DNA of 64,000 nt from Streptomyces sp. NRRL F-6676 (GCF_000725625.1 NZ_JOHS01000032.1:12392-76391), one strand, 5' to 3'; positions 9,133 through 18,741 are shown, counted from the stretch's first letter. The notes: generated by a model not told the origin, from the sequence alone. Numbers and translations: made by a program.

Positions 9133-9228
9133 GATCTGCCGACGACCGCTCGCGGCACGGACCTGCCGCCCACCACAGGACGACACGGGTCTGCCGTCCG
9201 CCACAGGACGACACGGATCTGCCGCCCC
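9133..9228. repeat. 28-bp imperfect tandem repeat in an intergenic gap
   Basis: Three full units and a partial fourth of a 28-bp motif (consensus core atctgccgcccaccacagga then cgacacgg) lie between two leftward genes. The copies at 9161-9188 and 9189-9216 are closest; the unit at 9133-9160 is degenerate. There is no coding signal in this 283-bp gap. Confidence 0.6.
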
Positions 9229-9246
9229 GGAGCGGCGGCCGCCGCA

Positions 9247-10866
9247 TCAGCGCCCGTGCTGGCCCGACCCCGCCCTGGCCCGCCCCCGCCTCGCCCCGTT
9301 CGGCCACAGCCTCGGCCGTCGCTTGGCCGCCAGGTCCTCCACCCAGCCGAAGGCGACGATCGCCACCGCGAGCATGGGCCAGACCAGGACGAACGGCCAG
9401 TACTCGTAGGTCGAGTCGAGAAAGGACACCGCGCCCTCGGACTGCGTGAACGGCAGGTTGTAGAACTGGTCGATGATCGGGAACGTGAACGCGATCAGCA
9501 GGTTGTGCCAGAGATAGATCGTGACCGCGCGGTTGTTCGACAGGGTCACCAGCTTGTCCCACTTCGCCAGCCTGCCCGGCAGCTCCTGCCACGACGGGGA
9601 GTACTGGAGCAGGATGGCCACGAACCCGAGCGACCAGGCCGCCTGGACGAACGGCATCTCGTCCAGGTTCCAGCCCTCGTCACCGAGGTGCCCCGAGGCC
9701 CACCACAGGGCGAAGGCCATCACGAAGGCGGAGCCCGAGACGACGGCGTAGCGCGGGATCTTCTTCAGCATGCCGTCGTGGTGCGCGAAGCCGAGCACCC
9801 AGCAACTGCCGTAGACCGCGAAGTCCGTCACCGCGTTGCCGGTCTCGCCGGGGATGCTGACGATGCCCGCGTCGATCAGCACCGTCAGGCCCAGCGGCGC
9901 GAGCAGCGTCGGCCACGGGAAGCGGCGGAACGCCCACAGCAGCAGCGGGGAGGCGACCACGAACCAGAGGTAGGCGCGCAGGTACCACAGGGGGCCGGCC
10001 GCGTCGTCCGGCCAGGTGGCGCCGAGGATGCCGGTGGAGTCGGCGCCGAGTTCGGCCGGGTACGGCGGGGCGCCGACCGGGACGATGTACTCGAGCAGCT
10101 TCACCAGTCCGGCGAAGCCGGAGCCGAGGTCGGGGTCCTTCGTCGGGTTCCAGCCGCCGCCGACGATCATCATCGTCAGCAGGACCGCCCCGAACAGCCA
10201 CATCGGGGGCAGCAGCCGGCGCAGCCGGCCCCGGATCACGCTGAGCGGCGGGCGCTTGAGCGAGCGGGCCATCAGCGAGCCCGCGAGGGCGAACATGACC
10301 CCCATGGAGGGGAACAGGATCGTCAGCCACGCCCAGCCGAAGATGTGGAACGCGACGACGCGGACCAGGGCGAGCGAGCGCAGGAGGTCCAGGTAGCGGT
10401 CACGGCCGGGTTTCTTCGCTCCGGCAGCGGCGCCCTTCCGTGCGTCCTCGGTGGCGGCAGCCCCGGGTGCGTCCTCGGTGGCGGGCGTCGCCGGGGCGGC
10501 TCCCGCCCGGTCCGCCGCCGTCGCCGCCGATCGCTGGATCGGGAAGCCGTCCGTCAGCGAGGCGGTCGGCGGGGCCGGTACCGGGAAGGGGTCCGTGGCC
10601 AGTGCCGGGTCCGTCGCCGGGTCGTACGGGTCCGCGCCCGCGAGCGGGGCGGTCGCCCACGCCTGCCGTTCGGCGGCCGAGGCGCGCGTCCAGGAGTCCG
10701 GGCCGGTGGCGGGGTCGCCGTGGACCGGGCCGGTGGCCGAGCCGCCGGATGCCGCAGAGCCTGTCGGCCCCCAGCCCCCCGCGCCCTCCCCGTAGGACCC
10801 CTCCCCGTACGGTCCCGCGCCGTACGATCCCTCGCCGGACGTGCCCATACCCTCGTGCGCCGTCAT
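9247..10866 (-). CDS. acyltransferase-3 family integral membrane protein
   Basis: A 539-residue protein. About 160 N-terminal residues are low-complexity Gly/Ala/Pro/Thr and probably cytoplasmic. They are followed by about ten membrane helices of the acyltransferase-3 (OafA/NodX) family, starting at RDRYLDLLRSLALVRVVAFH with the conserved histidine. LWYLRAYLWFVVASPLLL and YLWHNLLIAF are further family blocks. Such enzymes O-acetylate or O-acylate cell-surface sugars. The ATG overlaps the matB stop by four bases, so the product probably decorates the polymer made by MatB. Location: cytoplasmic membrane. Confidence 0.85.
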   Translation of the reverse strand: MTAHEGMGTSGEGSYGAGPYGEGSYGEGAGGWGPTGSAASGGSATGPVHGDPATGPDSWTRASAAERQAWATAPLAGADPYDPATDPALATDPFPVPAPPTASLTDGFPIQRSAATAADRAGAAPATPATEDAPGAAATEDARKGAAAGAKKPGRDRYLDLLRSLALVRVVAFHIFGWAWLTILFPSMGVMFALAGSLMARSLKRPPLSVIRGRLRRLLPPMWLFGAVLLTMMIVGGGWNPTKDPDLGSGFAGLVKLLEYIVPVGAPPYPAELGADSTGILGATWPDDAAGPLWYLRAYLWFVVASPLLLWAFRRFPWPTLLAPLGLTVLIDAGIVSIPGETGNAVTDFAVYGSCWVLGFAHHDGMLKKIPRYAVVSGSAFVMAFALWWASGHLGDEGWNLDEMPFVQAAWSLGFVAILLQYSPSWQELPGRLAKWDKLVTLSNNRAVTIYLWHNLLIAFTFPIIDQFYNLPFTQSEGAVSFLDSTYEYWPFVLVWPMLAVAIVAFGWVEDLAAKRRPRLWPNGARRGRARAGSGQHGR

Positions 10867-13154
10867 CCGACGGGCCTCCGATCGCTCCCGCTGCCACTGC
10901 CACTACCACTGCCGCCACCGACACCGCTGACACTGCCGCTGCCGCTGCCGCTTCGTTGACCCGTGCGCTGCTGCGGGATGACCCCCGGCGCCTCCACGAC
11001 GCCCGTGCGCCGCAGCTTCTGCCAGCGGAGCCGGCCGCCGGTGAGCGCCGTGGTCCAGGAGCGGAGCAGGACCACGTACATCAGCTGCCGGTAGAGGATC
11101 TGCTGGAGCGGGAGCGAGACGAGGTGCCACATCTTCTCGCGGTCCAGCCGGAAGGCGTACGCGGCGCAGATCCCCTGGATCGCCATGACGCCCAGCCAGG
11201 CGACGATCGTCTTCTGCGTGGGGCCGAAGATCACCCCGTACAGCAGGAAGATGTCGATCAGCGGGGCGAGCAGCGGCGCCACCACCATGAACAGGGAGAC
11301 GAACGGCAGTCCGACGCGGCCGAAGCGGCCGGACGCGCCCCCTTCGACGAGCGCCCTGCGGTGCTTCCAGATCGCCTGCATCGTGCCGTACGACCAGCGG
11401 TAGCGCTGCGACCACAGCTGCTGCACGGACTCCGGGGCCTCGGTCCAGGCGCGCGCGTTCTCCGCGTAGACCACGCGCCAGCCGTCGCGGTGCAGCGCCA
11501 TGGTGACGTCGGTGTCCTCGGCGAGCGTGTCGTCGCTCATGCCGCCCACCCGCTCCAGCGCGCTGCGCCGGAACGCCCCGACCGCGCCGGGGATCGTCGG
11601 CATGCAGCCGAGGATGTCGTACATCCGGCGGTCGAGGTTGAAGCCCATCACGTACTCGATGTGCTGCCAGGCCCCGATCATCGAGTCCCTGTTGCCGACC
11701 TTCGCGTTGCCCGCGACCGCGCCGACCTTCGGGTCGGCGAACGGCTGCACCAGTTCGCGCACGGTGGACGGTTCGAACACCGTGTCGCCGTCCATCATCA
11801 CGATGATGTCGTGACGGGCGTTGGCCAGGCCCCGGTTGAGCGCGGCCGGCTTGCCCGCGTTGAGCTGCCGCACCACCCGTACGCCGGGCAGGTCGAGGTC
11901 CTCGACGATGCGGGCGGTGCCGTCGCTGGAGCCGTCGTCGACGACCAGCACCTCGATGGGGTGGTCACTGGCGACGAGCGAACGCACCGTGTTCTCGATG
12001 CACTTGGCCTCGTTGTACGCGGGGACGAGGACGGTGACCGGTTCGGTGATCGGTCCGTCGGGGCCCCAGCGGAAGTCCTTGCGGCGCACCCGGCGGGCGT
12101 GCCATCCGGAGAGCAGCAGCATCAGCCCGAAGCGGGCGAAGACCAGGAAGCCGATGACGGCGAGGCAGACGACCATCGCGCCGGTGATGCCGTCGGAGGC
12201 CTGGACGAGGAAGACCCACGCCCGGCCCTTCCACAGCTCGGTGCCGCTGACGGGGGTGTGCGCGCTGGGCGCGCCGAGCGCGTCGGTGAGGTTCTCGAAC
12301 CGGTAGCCCTGCGCCTGGAGTTCGGGCAGGAACCGGTCGAGTGCCTGCACGGTCTGGTGCCGGTCGCCGCCGGAGTCGTGCATCAGGACGATGGCGCCGT
12401 TGCCGTGCTTCGGGGTGGCGTTCTTGATGATCTGGTCGACGCCCGGCTTCTGCCAGTCCTCGCTGTCGGTGTTGTTGACGACGGTGAGGTAGCCGCGCGA
12501 GCCGATGTACTTCGTCACCGGCCAGGACTTGTTGTCCATGGCGTCGGCGAAGGAGGAGTACGGCGGCCGGAACAGCGAGGTGCGGATGCCGGCGGCGCCC
12601 TCCAGGGCGAGCTGGTTCTGGGAGAGCTGCCAGTCGATGCCGCTGTGGGACTTGTAGGAGAGGTCGGGGTGGTTGAAGGTGTGCAGCCCGATCTCGTGGC
12701 CCTCGTCGACGATGCGCCTGACCAGGTCCGGGTACTGCGAGGCCATGGTGCCGGTGATGAAGAAGACCGCGTGCGCGTGGTGCTTCTTGAGGACGTCGAG
12801 CACCTGCGGTGTCCAGGTGGGGTCGGGACCGTCGTCGAAGGTGAGGACGAGCCTGTGCCGGGGCACGCTCAGCGTCGTCGTCCTGCCGTTGCGGGTGTCG
12901 ATGACCGGGCCGCCGTCGAGGATCTTGTCCGGCACCTGGTCGGTGGCGGCCTCGGGGCGGACGCGGTAGTCGGCGAGGATCTCGCTGTGCACATAGCCGC
13001 GCAGCAGCAGCATCGCCGTCATGGCGAGCAGCAGCGCGGCCGGCAGCAGGAAGCGCATCGGCAGCCGGACGCGGCGGGCGTTGATGTTTCCGGAGGCGGG
13101 CTGCGAGTGCGCGCCGCCCCCCGAAGAACGGCGGCGGTTGGAGCGGCGTGCCAT
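10863..13154 (-). CDS. matB: MatB-like bifunctional polysaccharide deacetylase / GT2 synthase
   Basis: A 763-residue membrane protein. After an N-terminal anchor (residues about 30-50) comes a NodB-type deacetylase domain (LVLTFDDGPDPTWTP, EIGLHTFNHPDL, FRPPYSS). A membrane helix follows, then a processive GT2 domain (VTVLVPAYNEAKCIE, VDDGSSDGTARI, MMDGDTVFEP, QRYRWSYGTMQ as QxxRW) and C-terminal helices. This is the architecture of Streptomyces MatB, which with MatA makes a poly-beta-1,6-N-acetylglucosamine-like polymer needed for pellet formation and adhesion. The start shares one base with the matA stop. The last 30 residues are a Gly-Ser tail encoded by a simple repeat (about 10884-10952). 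The name is by architecture and neighbourhood. Confidence 0.88.
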   Translation of the reverse strand: MARRSNRRRSSGGGAHSQPASGNINARRVRLPMRFLLPAALLLAMTAMLLLRGYVHSEILADYRVRPEAATDQVPDKILDGGPVIDTRNGRTTTLSVPRHRLVLTFDDGPDPTWTPQVLDVLKKHHAHAVFFITGTMASQYPDLVRRIVDEGHEIGLHTFNHPDLSYKSHSGIDWQLSQNQLALEGAAGIRTSLFRPPYSSFADAMDNKSWPVTKYIGSRGYLTVVNNTDSEDWQKPGVDQIIKNATPKHGNGAIVLMHDSGGDRHQTVQALDRFLPELQAQGYRFENLTDALGAPSAHTPVSGTELWKGRAWVFLVQASDGITGAMVVCLAVIGFLVFARFGLMLLLSGWHARRVRRKDFRWGPDGPITEPVTVLVPAYNEAKCIENTVRSLVASDHPIEVLVVDDGSSDGTARIVEDLDLPGVRVVRQLNAGKPAALNRGLANARHDIIVMMDGDTVFEPSTVRELVQPFADPKVGAVAGNAKVGNRDSMIGAWQHIEYVMGFNLDRRMYDILGCMPTIPGAVGAFRRSALERVGGMSDDTLAEDTDVTMALHRDGWRVVYAENARAWTEAPESVQQLWSQRYRWSYGTMQAIWKHRRALVEGGASGRFGRVGLPFVSLFMVVAPLLAPLIDIFLLYGVIFGPTQKTIVAWLGVMAIQGICAAYAFRLDREKMWHLVSLPLQQILYRQLMYVVLLRSWTTALTGGRLRWQKLRRTGVVEAPGVIPQQRTGQRSGSGSGSVSGVGGGSGSGSGSGSDRRPVG

Positions 13155-14707
13155 CAGAGGGTGTTCTCCGGGGACTTGGCGGGTGCGGCGGCGGACGGGC
13201 CGCCGGCCGCGACGGGGGTCTGGGCGGCAGGCCCGTCGGCGGCGTTGTTGGTGGTGGTGCCGCTGCCGCCGGCGTCGCCGGTTCCGCCGGACGGGGAGGG
13301 AGCCGGGGAGGTGTCGGGCGAGGCGTCCGGGGACGACGAGGCGGGCGGGTCCACGACGGTGCCGGAGTCGCCGCCGGTGCCCGGGTCGGTCTTGGTGCCG
13401 CCGGACGACTTCTTCGTGGTGGACGCCGACGGCTTGGGCTTCTTGCTGGTGGAGGCGCCCGGCTTCTTGCTGCTGCCGGCGGAGGCAGCGGGCGCGGCGG
13501 AGCCGCCGGCGGACGGGGTGGCGCCGGCGCTCGGGGCGCCGGGGTCGGCGCTGACGCCGGGGAGGACGCCGCCGGTGGCCGCGGACGGGTCGGCGGAGTC
13601 CGTGGGCCCGGTCGAGTCCTCGACCTTGCTCGCCGGGGCGCCGTCGCCCGCGCCGGGGATCGGCACCGGGACCCAGGGCGCGGCGGAGTTGCCGGACAGC
13701 AGGGTGGCGACGATCACGAGGGCGTAGAGACCGCAGGCGATGCCGACGGCGATGCCGACGCGGCGGAAGCGGCGGCTGCGGCGGCCGGACTCGTCGACGA
13801 AGACGGGGCCGTCGGAGTCCCTGCTGTCGGACGCTCCCAGGGGCCCGGCGGCCGCACCGGGCGGGGTCGTGCGGCTGCCGTCCAGCCGGCGGCCGATGCC
13901 GTCGAGCTGCACGGTCACCTCGTGCGGGTCGTGGTTGCGGCCGGGCTCGCCGGTGCGTTCCCAGGTGGGGCGGGGGCCGGGACCGGCGGGCGCGGAGGGG
14001 GTGCCCGGGGCGCCCGTGCCGGCCACGGGGCCGGGGAGGACGGCGGTCCCCGGCTCGGCAGCCCCAAACGTGTCCATGTCAGACGTCACACGTGCCACCG
14101 GTGCGGAGGCGAAGAACTCGGCGTTTTCGGGCAGGGTCCCGGCTTCGGGGGACGCGGAGGACGCGCCGACTCCGACGGACCCGGACCGCACCGACGGCCG
14201 CGCCGTGTCGAACGGCGCGAGCAGATCCGCACCGGCGGACGCGGTTCCCTGCGGGGAGCCCGGCGTGGTGTCCGAAGCGGCGCCGGCCCCTCTGTCGAAC
14301 CGGGGGCGGCCAAGGACACCGTCCCGACCGGCCCGCCCACGGGCCGCACCGGCACCGACCCGCGCGCCGGTCCCCTTGTCGAACCACGACCCCGCCACGG
14401 GGGTGGACTCCGCACCGGCGGGCTCCCCCGACGGACCCGGCGGTCGGGGCCGTCCCGGCAGCCCGGCCCCCGGTCCGCCCTCCGGCCGGGCGGCCGGCCA
14501 CGCGGCCGTACGACCACCCGCTTCCGGCCAGACGACCGGGCCCCGATCGCCGGAGGCGTCACCGGCCTCGCCGGTCCCGTCCGGTTCCGGCCCGGCGGAT
14601 CGCTCGGCCGGTCCGTTCGGTTCCCCGGCCGCTCCGTCCTGTTCGGTACGGGTTTCCCGCCCGTTCGGTTGGGCGTTATTCCGCCAGTTCTCCACGCGCA
14701 CGTACAT
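13154..14707 (-). CDS. matA: MatA-like single-pass membrane protein of the aggregation locus
   Basis: A protein of about 517 residues encoded immediately upstream of matB, matching the position and gene order of Streptomyces matA. The N-terminal 270 residues are acidic and Pro/Gly/Ala-rich. A short basic stop-transfer sequence (RRSRRFRRVG) precedes one hydrophobic helix (IAVGIACGLYALVIVATLLS). The C-terminal part is an extracellular Ser/Pro/Lys-rich linker such as KKPGASTSKKPKPSASTTKK. No enzymatic domain is visible. ATG 14707 is used; a GTG two codons in has better spacing from a GGGGGG tract, and a further in-frame ATG lies 7 codons upstream, so the start is uncertain. It probably supports export or surface attachment of the MatB polymer. 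Confidence 0.72.
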   Translation of the reverse strand: MYVRVENWRNNAQPNGRETRTEQDGAAGEPNGPAERSAGPEPDGTGEAGDASGDRGPVVWPEAGGRTAAWPAARPEGGPGAGLPGRPRPPGPSGEPAGAESTPVAGSWFDKGTGARVGAGAARGRAGRDGVLGRPRFDRGAGAASDTTPGSPQGTASAGADLLAPFDTARPSVRSGSVGVGASSASPEAGTLPENAEFFASAPVARVTSDMDTFGAAEPGTAVLPGPVAGTGAPGTPSAPAGPGPRPTWERTGEPGRNHDPHEVTVQLDGIGRRLDGSRTTPPGAAAGPLGASDSRDSDGPVFVDESGRRSRRFRRVGIAVGIACGLYALVIVATLLSGNSAAPWVPVPIPGAGDGAPASKVEDSTGPTDSADPSAATGGVLPGVSADPGAPSAGATPSAGGSAAPAASAGSSKKPGASTSKKPKPSASTTKKSSGGTKTDPGTGGDSGTVVDPPASSSPDASPDTSPAPSPSGGTGDAGGSGTTTNNAADGPAAQTPVAAGGPSAAAPAKSPENTL

Positions 14708-14861
14708 CCCCCCAGGGGCATCACACATTCAGGCGGGCGTACGCGTCCGGGCCTACGTACTGTCGTCGGACCGGGCCCCCACCCGGTCCGAGCGCCCCCT
14801 TTATCACATTGCGCCCGGGGCACTGAATGTAGCGCATGTGCCCATGTCGTGGAGATCCATC

Positions 14862-15893
14862 TCAGAGAGAGGTCACCATGACGAGTGCATCGGTGTCCGG
14901 AATCCATCCCTCTTCCGGTCGCCGGAGCCATCCTTCCTCGCTCGCGAGTTCGGTAACAGAACGCCTGAGTGCATCCAAACCCGGGTGAAACAGGCCTTTT
15001 CGCCACACGAGTGACACGGGAGACAGTGGAACGGGGTCAACCAGAGGTCGTATGACCGTATGAGGCATGGCCGGAAAGTCCTCTACGGCGAGGATGGGGT
15101 TCCGGGTCTTCGCCATGATCCGCTGGAACTCCTCGGCGCCGATGGCGAGGGGCGCGGGGGGCGCGAGTTCGATTCCCCGTCCCTCGAACAGGCGACGCGC
15201 GAGGTCGGTCCACTCCAAGGTGCGCGGATTGCCCGCGCCCGCGTACACGGTCTCGCCCGCCAGCGCGCGCAGCGGCACCTCCGTGCGGCCCGCGAGCGGG
15301 TGGTCCTCGGGGAGGATCACCGCCATCCGCTCGTACCGGACCGGCTGGTGGTGCAGCCGGTCGCGGACGGCGGGGTCGAGCCCGGCGAACCGGCCGAAGG
15401 AGGCGTCGACGCGGCCGGCCAGGATCTCGGCGGCGGCCCAGGTCAGCCCGGACTCGAAGCGGGCCATCAGCTCCAGCTCCGGGACGAGCCGCCGCGCCCG
15501 CTCCAGCACCCGGAGCCCGAACAGCCCCGGGCTGTTGACGTCGACGAGCAGCGGCCGCTCGGGCTCGCCCCGCCCGAACGCGGCGAGCAGCGCGCGCTGG
15601 GCGTCCAGCACCCGGCGGGCGTACGGCAGCAGCCGGGTGCCGTCGGCGGTGAGGGAGACCTGCCGGGTGGTGCGGGCGAACAGCTCGACGCCCAGCTCGC
15701 GCTCCAGCCGCCGGATGTCCCGGCTGAGCGCCTGCTGGGCGACGTACAGCCGGGCGGCGGCCCGCGTGAAGTGCAGTTCCTCGGCGACGGCGACGAAGGC
15801 ACGCAGGAGGCGGGGGTCGAGGGTGGGGGCGTAGGAGCCGGGCGGACCGGGGGTACGGGAGAGGCCGGCGGAACCGGGCGGCGTGGCTGGCAT
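14862..15893 (-). CDS. LysR-family transcriptional regulator
   Basis: A 343-residue LysR regulator. The helix-turn-helix is at [20 protein letters not shown] followed by [20 protein letters not shown]. The periplasmic-binding-like effector domain follows from about residue 115. It diverges from an MFS exporter gene 83 bp away, the usual arrangement in which LysR controls the divergent promoter. The matching gene pair lies next to matA in S. coelicolor, from memory. Confidence 0.87.
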   Translation of the reverse strand: MPATPPGSAGLSRTPGPPGSYAPTLDPRLLRAFVAVAEELHFTRAAARLYVAQQALSRDIRRLERELGVELFARTTRQVSLTADGTRLLPYARRVLDAQRALLAAFGRGEPERPLLVDVNSPGLFGLRVLERARRLVPELELMARFESGLTWAAAEILAGRVDASFGRFAGLDPAVRDRLHHQPVRYERMAVILPEDHPLAGRTEVPLRALAGETVYAGAGNPRTLEWTDLARRLFEGRGIELAPPAPLAIGAEEFQRIMAKTRNPILAVEDFPAMPHTVIRPLVDPVPLSPVSLVWRKGLFHPGLDALRRSVTELASEEGWLRRPEEGWIPDTDALVMVTSL

Positions 15894-15976
15894 CGGGCGA
15901 ACTTACAACGGAGATGCGTCAATGGCGTCGCGTCAGGTGTTGGACCCCAGGTCAGCGCCGCCGCGACGGTAGACGC

Positions 15977-17473
15977 ATGCCGACCCCGAACCCGGAAGCA
16001 CGGGACACGCCACCCACCCGAGCGGAACCCGCGGCAGCCCCCGCAACCGCGCCCGAACCCGCAACCGCAACCGCAACCGCAACCGCAGCCACAGCCACAG
16101 CCACAGCCACAGGCACAGCCACAGCCACAACGAGCCCCTCCGTCCCGGCCCCCGCCCTCCTCTCTCCCTACCGCGCGCTCTTCGCCCGCCCCGGCACCCG
16201 TGCCTTCACCCTCGGCAACCTCTTGGCCCGGCTGCCCTCCGGGATGTTCGGCGTCAGTGCGGTGATCATGATCGCCGGGGCCAGGGGGTCGTACGCCCTG
16301 GCCGGCGCCGTCACCGCCACGGGGCTCGCGGCGACGGCGGTGGCCGGGCCCTGGACCGCGCGGCTCGTGGACCGGTACGGCCAGGCCCGGATCGCCGTGC
16401 CCGCCGCGCTGACCGCCGCGCTCGGCAGCCTCGCCCTGCTGCTCTGCGTCCACTTCGACGCGCCCGACTGGACCCTGTTCGCCTCCTACGCCGCCACCGC
16501 CACCACGCCCAACACCGGCGGCATGTCCCGCGCCCGCTGGCAGCACCTGTTCCGGGACGACCCCGCCGCCGTGCACACCGCGAACTCCTTCGAACAGGCC
16601 GCGGACGAGCTGTGCTTCATGCTCGGCCCGGTGCTCGCGGCCTTCCTGTGCGGCTCGCTGTTCCCGGAGGCGGGCACGCTGACCGCTGCCGTCCTGCTGG
16701 CCACGGGCGTCCTGGTCTTCGCCACCCAGCGCGCGACGGAACCGCCGCCCACCAGGGCAGAGGCCCGCGGCCGTTCGCCCCTGCGCAGCGCCGGGATGCC
16801 GGCGCTGCTGCTCACCCTGGTCGCGACGGGCGCGGTGTTCGGGGCGATGGAGGTCGTCACGATCGCGTACGCCGACGCCCGGGGCCACCGTTCGGCGGCC
16901 GGGGTGATCCTCGCGCTCCAGGCGGCCGGGTCGTGCGCGGCGGGGCTGGCGTACGGGGCGCTGCGGGCGGGCGGCAAGGGCTCGGCGGAACGCCGGCTGC
17001 CGTGGTGCCTGCTGGCGATGACCGGTCTGATGACGCTGCCGGGCCTGTCCGCCTGGACGACCGGCTCCCTCGTCCTGCTGGCCCTCGCGCTTCTCTTCGC
17101 GGGCACGGGCACGGCCCCCACGATGGTGACGGCGATGACCCTCGTCCAGCGCCGCTCCCCCGAGGGCCGCCTGAACGAGGGCATGAGCCTCGCGGTGACG
17201 GCCCTGCTGACGGGCATAGCCACCGGCTCGGCGACGGGCGGCTCGGTGGTGGAACACCTCTCCCCGCAGGCGGGCTACGCGGTACCGGCGGTGGCGGCGG
17301 CCCTGGCACTGCTGCTCGGGACGGCATCGAGCCGGGGCAGGGCCGGCACCGAAAGGGCACCGAGCCGGGGCCGCCGCCCCGAGTCAGGAAAGGTGGAAAC
17401 TCCTACCGCTCAACGTGTCGATGGCATCGATGGCATCGACGGTGAGGGTCCGGGAGATGTCCCACTGGAATGA
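15977..17473 (+). CDS. MFS transporter with Ala-Thr-repeat N-terminus
   Basis: A 498-residue major facilitator with about 12 helices. The family block LARLPSGMFGVSAVIMIAGA and MSRARWQHLFRDDP are typical of actinobacterial MFS proteins next to LysR genes. The first 60 residues are low-complexity, with Ala-Thr repeats encoded by hexanucleotide microsatellites. The C-terminus ends in a short Gly/Asp-rich tail (GIDGIDGEGPGD). It is divergent from the LysR gene and probably its target. Substrate unknown. Confidence 0.82.
   Translation: MPTPNPEARDTPPTRAEPAAAPATAPEPATATATATAATATATATGTATATTSPSVPAPALLSPYRALFARPGTRAFTLGNLLARLPSGMFGVSAVIMIAGARGSYALAGAVTATGLAATAVAGPWTARLVDRYGQARIAVPAALTAALGSLALLLCVHFDAPDWTLFASYAATATTPNTGGMSRARWQHLFRDDPAAVHTANSFEQAADELCFMLGPVLAAFLCGSLFPEAGTLTAAVLLATGVLVFATQRATEPPPTRAEARGRSPLRSAGMPALLLTLVATGAVFGAMEVVTIAYADARGHRSAAGVILALQAAGSCAAGLAYGALRAGGKGSAERRLPWCLLAMTGLMTLPGLSAWTTGSLVLLALALLFAGTGTAPTMVTAMTLVQRRSPEGRLNEGMSLAVTALLTGIATGSATGGSVVEHLSPQAGYAVPAVAAALALLLGTASSRGRAGTERAPSRGRRPESGKVETPTAQRVDGIDGIDGEGPGDVPLE
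16056..16129 (+). repeat. hexanucleotide microsatellites aaccgc and cacagc
   Basis: Two adjacent hexamer runs, aaccgc (about 16061-16086) and cacagc (about 16090-16128), sit inside the MFS gene and encode Ala-Thr dipeptides. Copy-number change by slippage would keep the reading frame, so it would alter only the length of the cytoplasmic N-terminal tail. Confidence 0.85.
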
Positions 17474-17495
17474 GGCTGTGTAACCTCCCCCGGAT

Positions 17496-18533
17496 TCACC
17501 GCCGTGCCGACGCACCCGTCCCTCCCTCGTCCCGCCCACGCGCCCGCCCACGCGCCCGCGCCCGCGCCCGCGCCCGGCCAGGAACGCGCCCCCGCACGCG
17601 CCCCACCAACTCCTCCGCCGCCCCAGCCGCCCCGTCCCACTCCGGGTACCGGAACTCGAAGCCCGCCCCCGTCAGCCGGCCCGGCACCACCCGGCGGCTC
17701 TTCAGCAGCAGCTCCGTGTCCGAACGCAGCGCGAACGCCCCGAGCTCCGCCATCCACCTGGTCGCCGGGAGCCCCACCGGCATCCCCCACGCCGAGCGCA
17801 GCGCCCGCATGAACGCGCGCTGCGGCAGGGGGCCAGGGGCCGCCAGGTTCACCGGGCCCGTGATGTCCTCCCGGTCGATCAGGAACTCCACCGCGCGCAC
17901 GAAGTCGGCGTCGTGGATCCATGAGACGTACTGCGCCCCGCCGGCCACCGGGCCGCCGAGGCCGAGCCGGACCAGGCCCAGCAGGACGGCGAAAACGCCG
18001 CCGGGGTCCGGGCTCATCACCATGGCCGCGCGCAGGGCGACCCTGCGGGTGGCCGGCGTGTCCGCCTCCTCCTGGGCCCGCTCCCAGTTCTTCGCGATGT
18101 CGACGCTGTACGACCAGTAGTCCGGCACGCCCGTCTCGGCGCCGCCGATGACGCCGGTGGCCTCGTCGTTGGGGGCGTCGAAGCGGTGGGCGTACACCGT
18201 GGCGGTGCTCATCTGCATCCAGAGCCGGGGCGGCCGGGCGGCGGCCGCGATCGCGGCGCCGACGACCCGGGCCGAGTCGACCCGGGAGTCCATCATGTCC
18301 CGCAGATTGGCCTCGGTGTAGCGGCAGCTGACGCTGCGCCCGGCCAGGTTGATCACGACGTCGCTGCCGTCGACCGCCGCCGTCCACGGCCCCGGTGTCC
18401 GGCCGTCCCACGCGATCTCGCCCTCACCCCGGGGGTGGCGCGTGAGCACCACGACCTCATGTCCTGCGGCGCCGAACGCGCGCCGCAGGATTCCGCCGAC
18501 CTGTCCGGTTCCGCCGGGAATCACGATCTTCAT
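17496..18533 (-). CDS. TIGR01777-family NAD-dependent epimerase/dehydratase-like protein
   Basis: A 345-residue extended SDR-like protein. The N-terminal glycine motif MKIVIPGGTGQVGGILRRAF and DVVINLAGRSVSCRYTEANL, then LWMQMSTATVYAHR, are hallmarks of the TIGR01777/YfcH family, followed by a DUF1731-type C-terminal region. The reaction is unknown in this family. The last 25 residues are an Arg-Ala tail (RARARARARGRARGR) encoded by gcgccc repeats (about 17531-17578). The gene is convergent with the MFS gene and divergent from the alpha-xyloside transporter operon; a palindrome 45 bp upstream could act on its promoter. Confidence 0.82.
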   Translation of the reverse strand: MKIVIPGGTGQVGGILRRAFGAAGHEVVVLTRHPRGEGEIAWDGRTPGPWTAAVDGSDVVINLAGRSVSCRYTEANLRDMMDSRVDSARVVGAAIAAAARPPRLWMQMSTATVYAHRFDAPNDEATGVIGGAETGVPDYWSYSVDIAKNWERAQEEADTPATRRVALRAAMVMSPDPGGVFAVLLGLVRLGLGGPVAGGAQYVSWIHDADFVRAVEFLIDREDITGPVNLAAPGPLPQRAFMRALRSAWGMPVGLPATRWMAELGAFALRSDTELLLKSRRVVPGRLTGAGFEFRYPEWDGAAGAAEELVGRVRGRVPGRARARARARGRARGRDEGGTGASARR

Positions 18534-18577
18534 CGGCTGCCCCTCCTCCGCCTGGGACTCGGAGCGTAGCCGAAATA

Positions 18578-18686
18578 TTGAACGCGTTCAAAAAGTAGAG
18601 ATCCATGCGCGACCCATTGACGCACCCCCTCCCCCCGCCTACCGTCCCGTCGAAGCGCTTCGATACAGATTGTCGAAGCGGTTCGA
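18578..18686 (+). promoter_or_regulatory. promoter and LacI-type operators of the alpha-xyloside operon
   Basis: A sigma70-type promoter is visible: TTGACG (18617-18622), 17-bp spacer, TACCGT (18640-18645). A perfect palindrome TCGAAGCGCTTCGA (18650-18663) overlaps the expected +1, and a near-palindrome TCGAAGCGGTTCGA follows at 18673-18686. A third perfect palindrome, TTGAACGCGTTCAA (18578-18591), lies upstream of the promoter and near the divergent gene. The central CG in these sequences is typical of LacI/GalR-family operators. No LacI gene is in this window, so the repressor must be encoded elsewhere. Confidence 0.7.
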
Positions 18687-18741
18687 CGAAGTCCACTCCA
18701 CCCCCCACTTCCGACTCCCCCAGGACCCCAGGAGGCACGGG

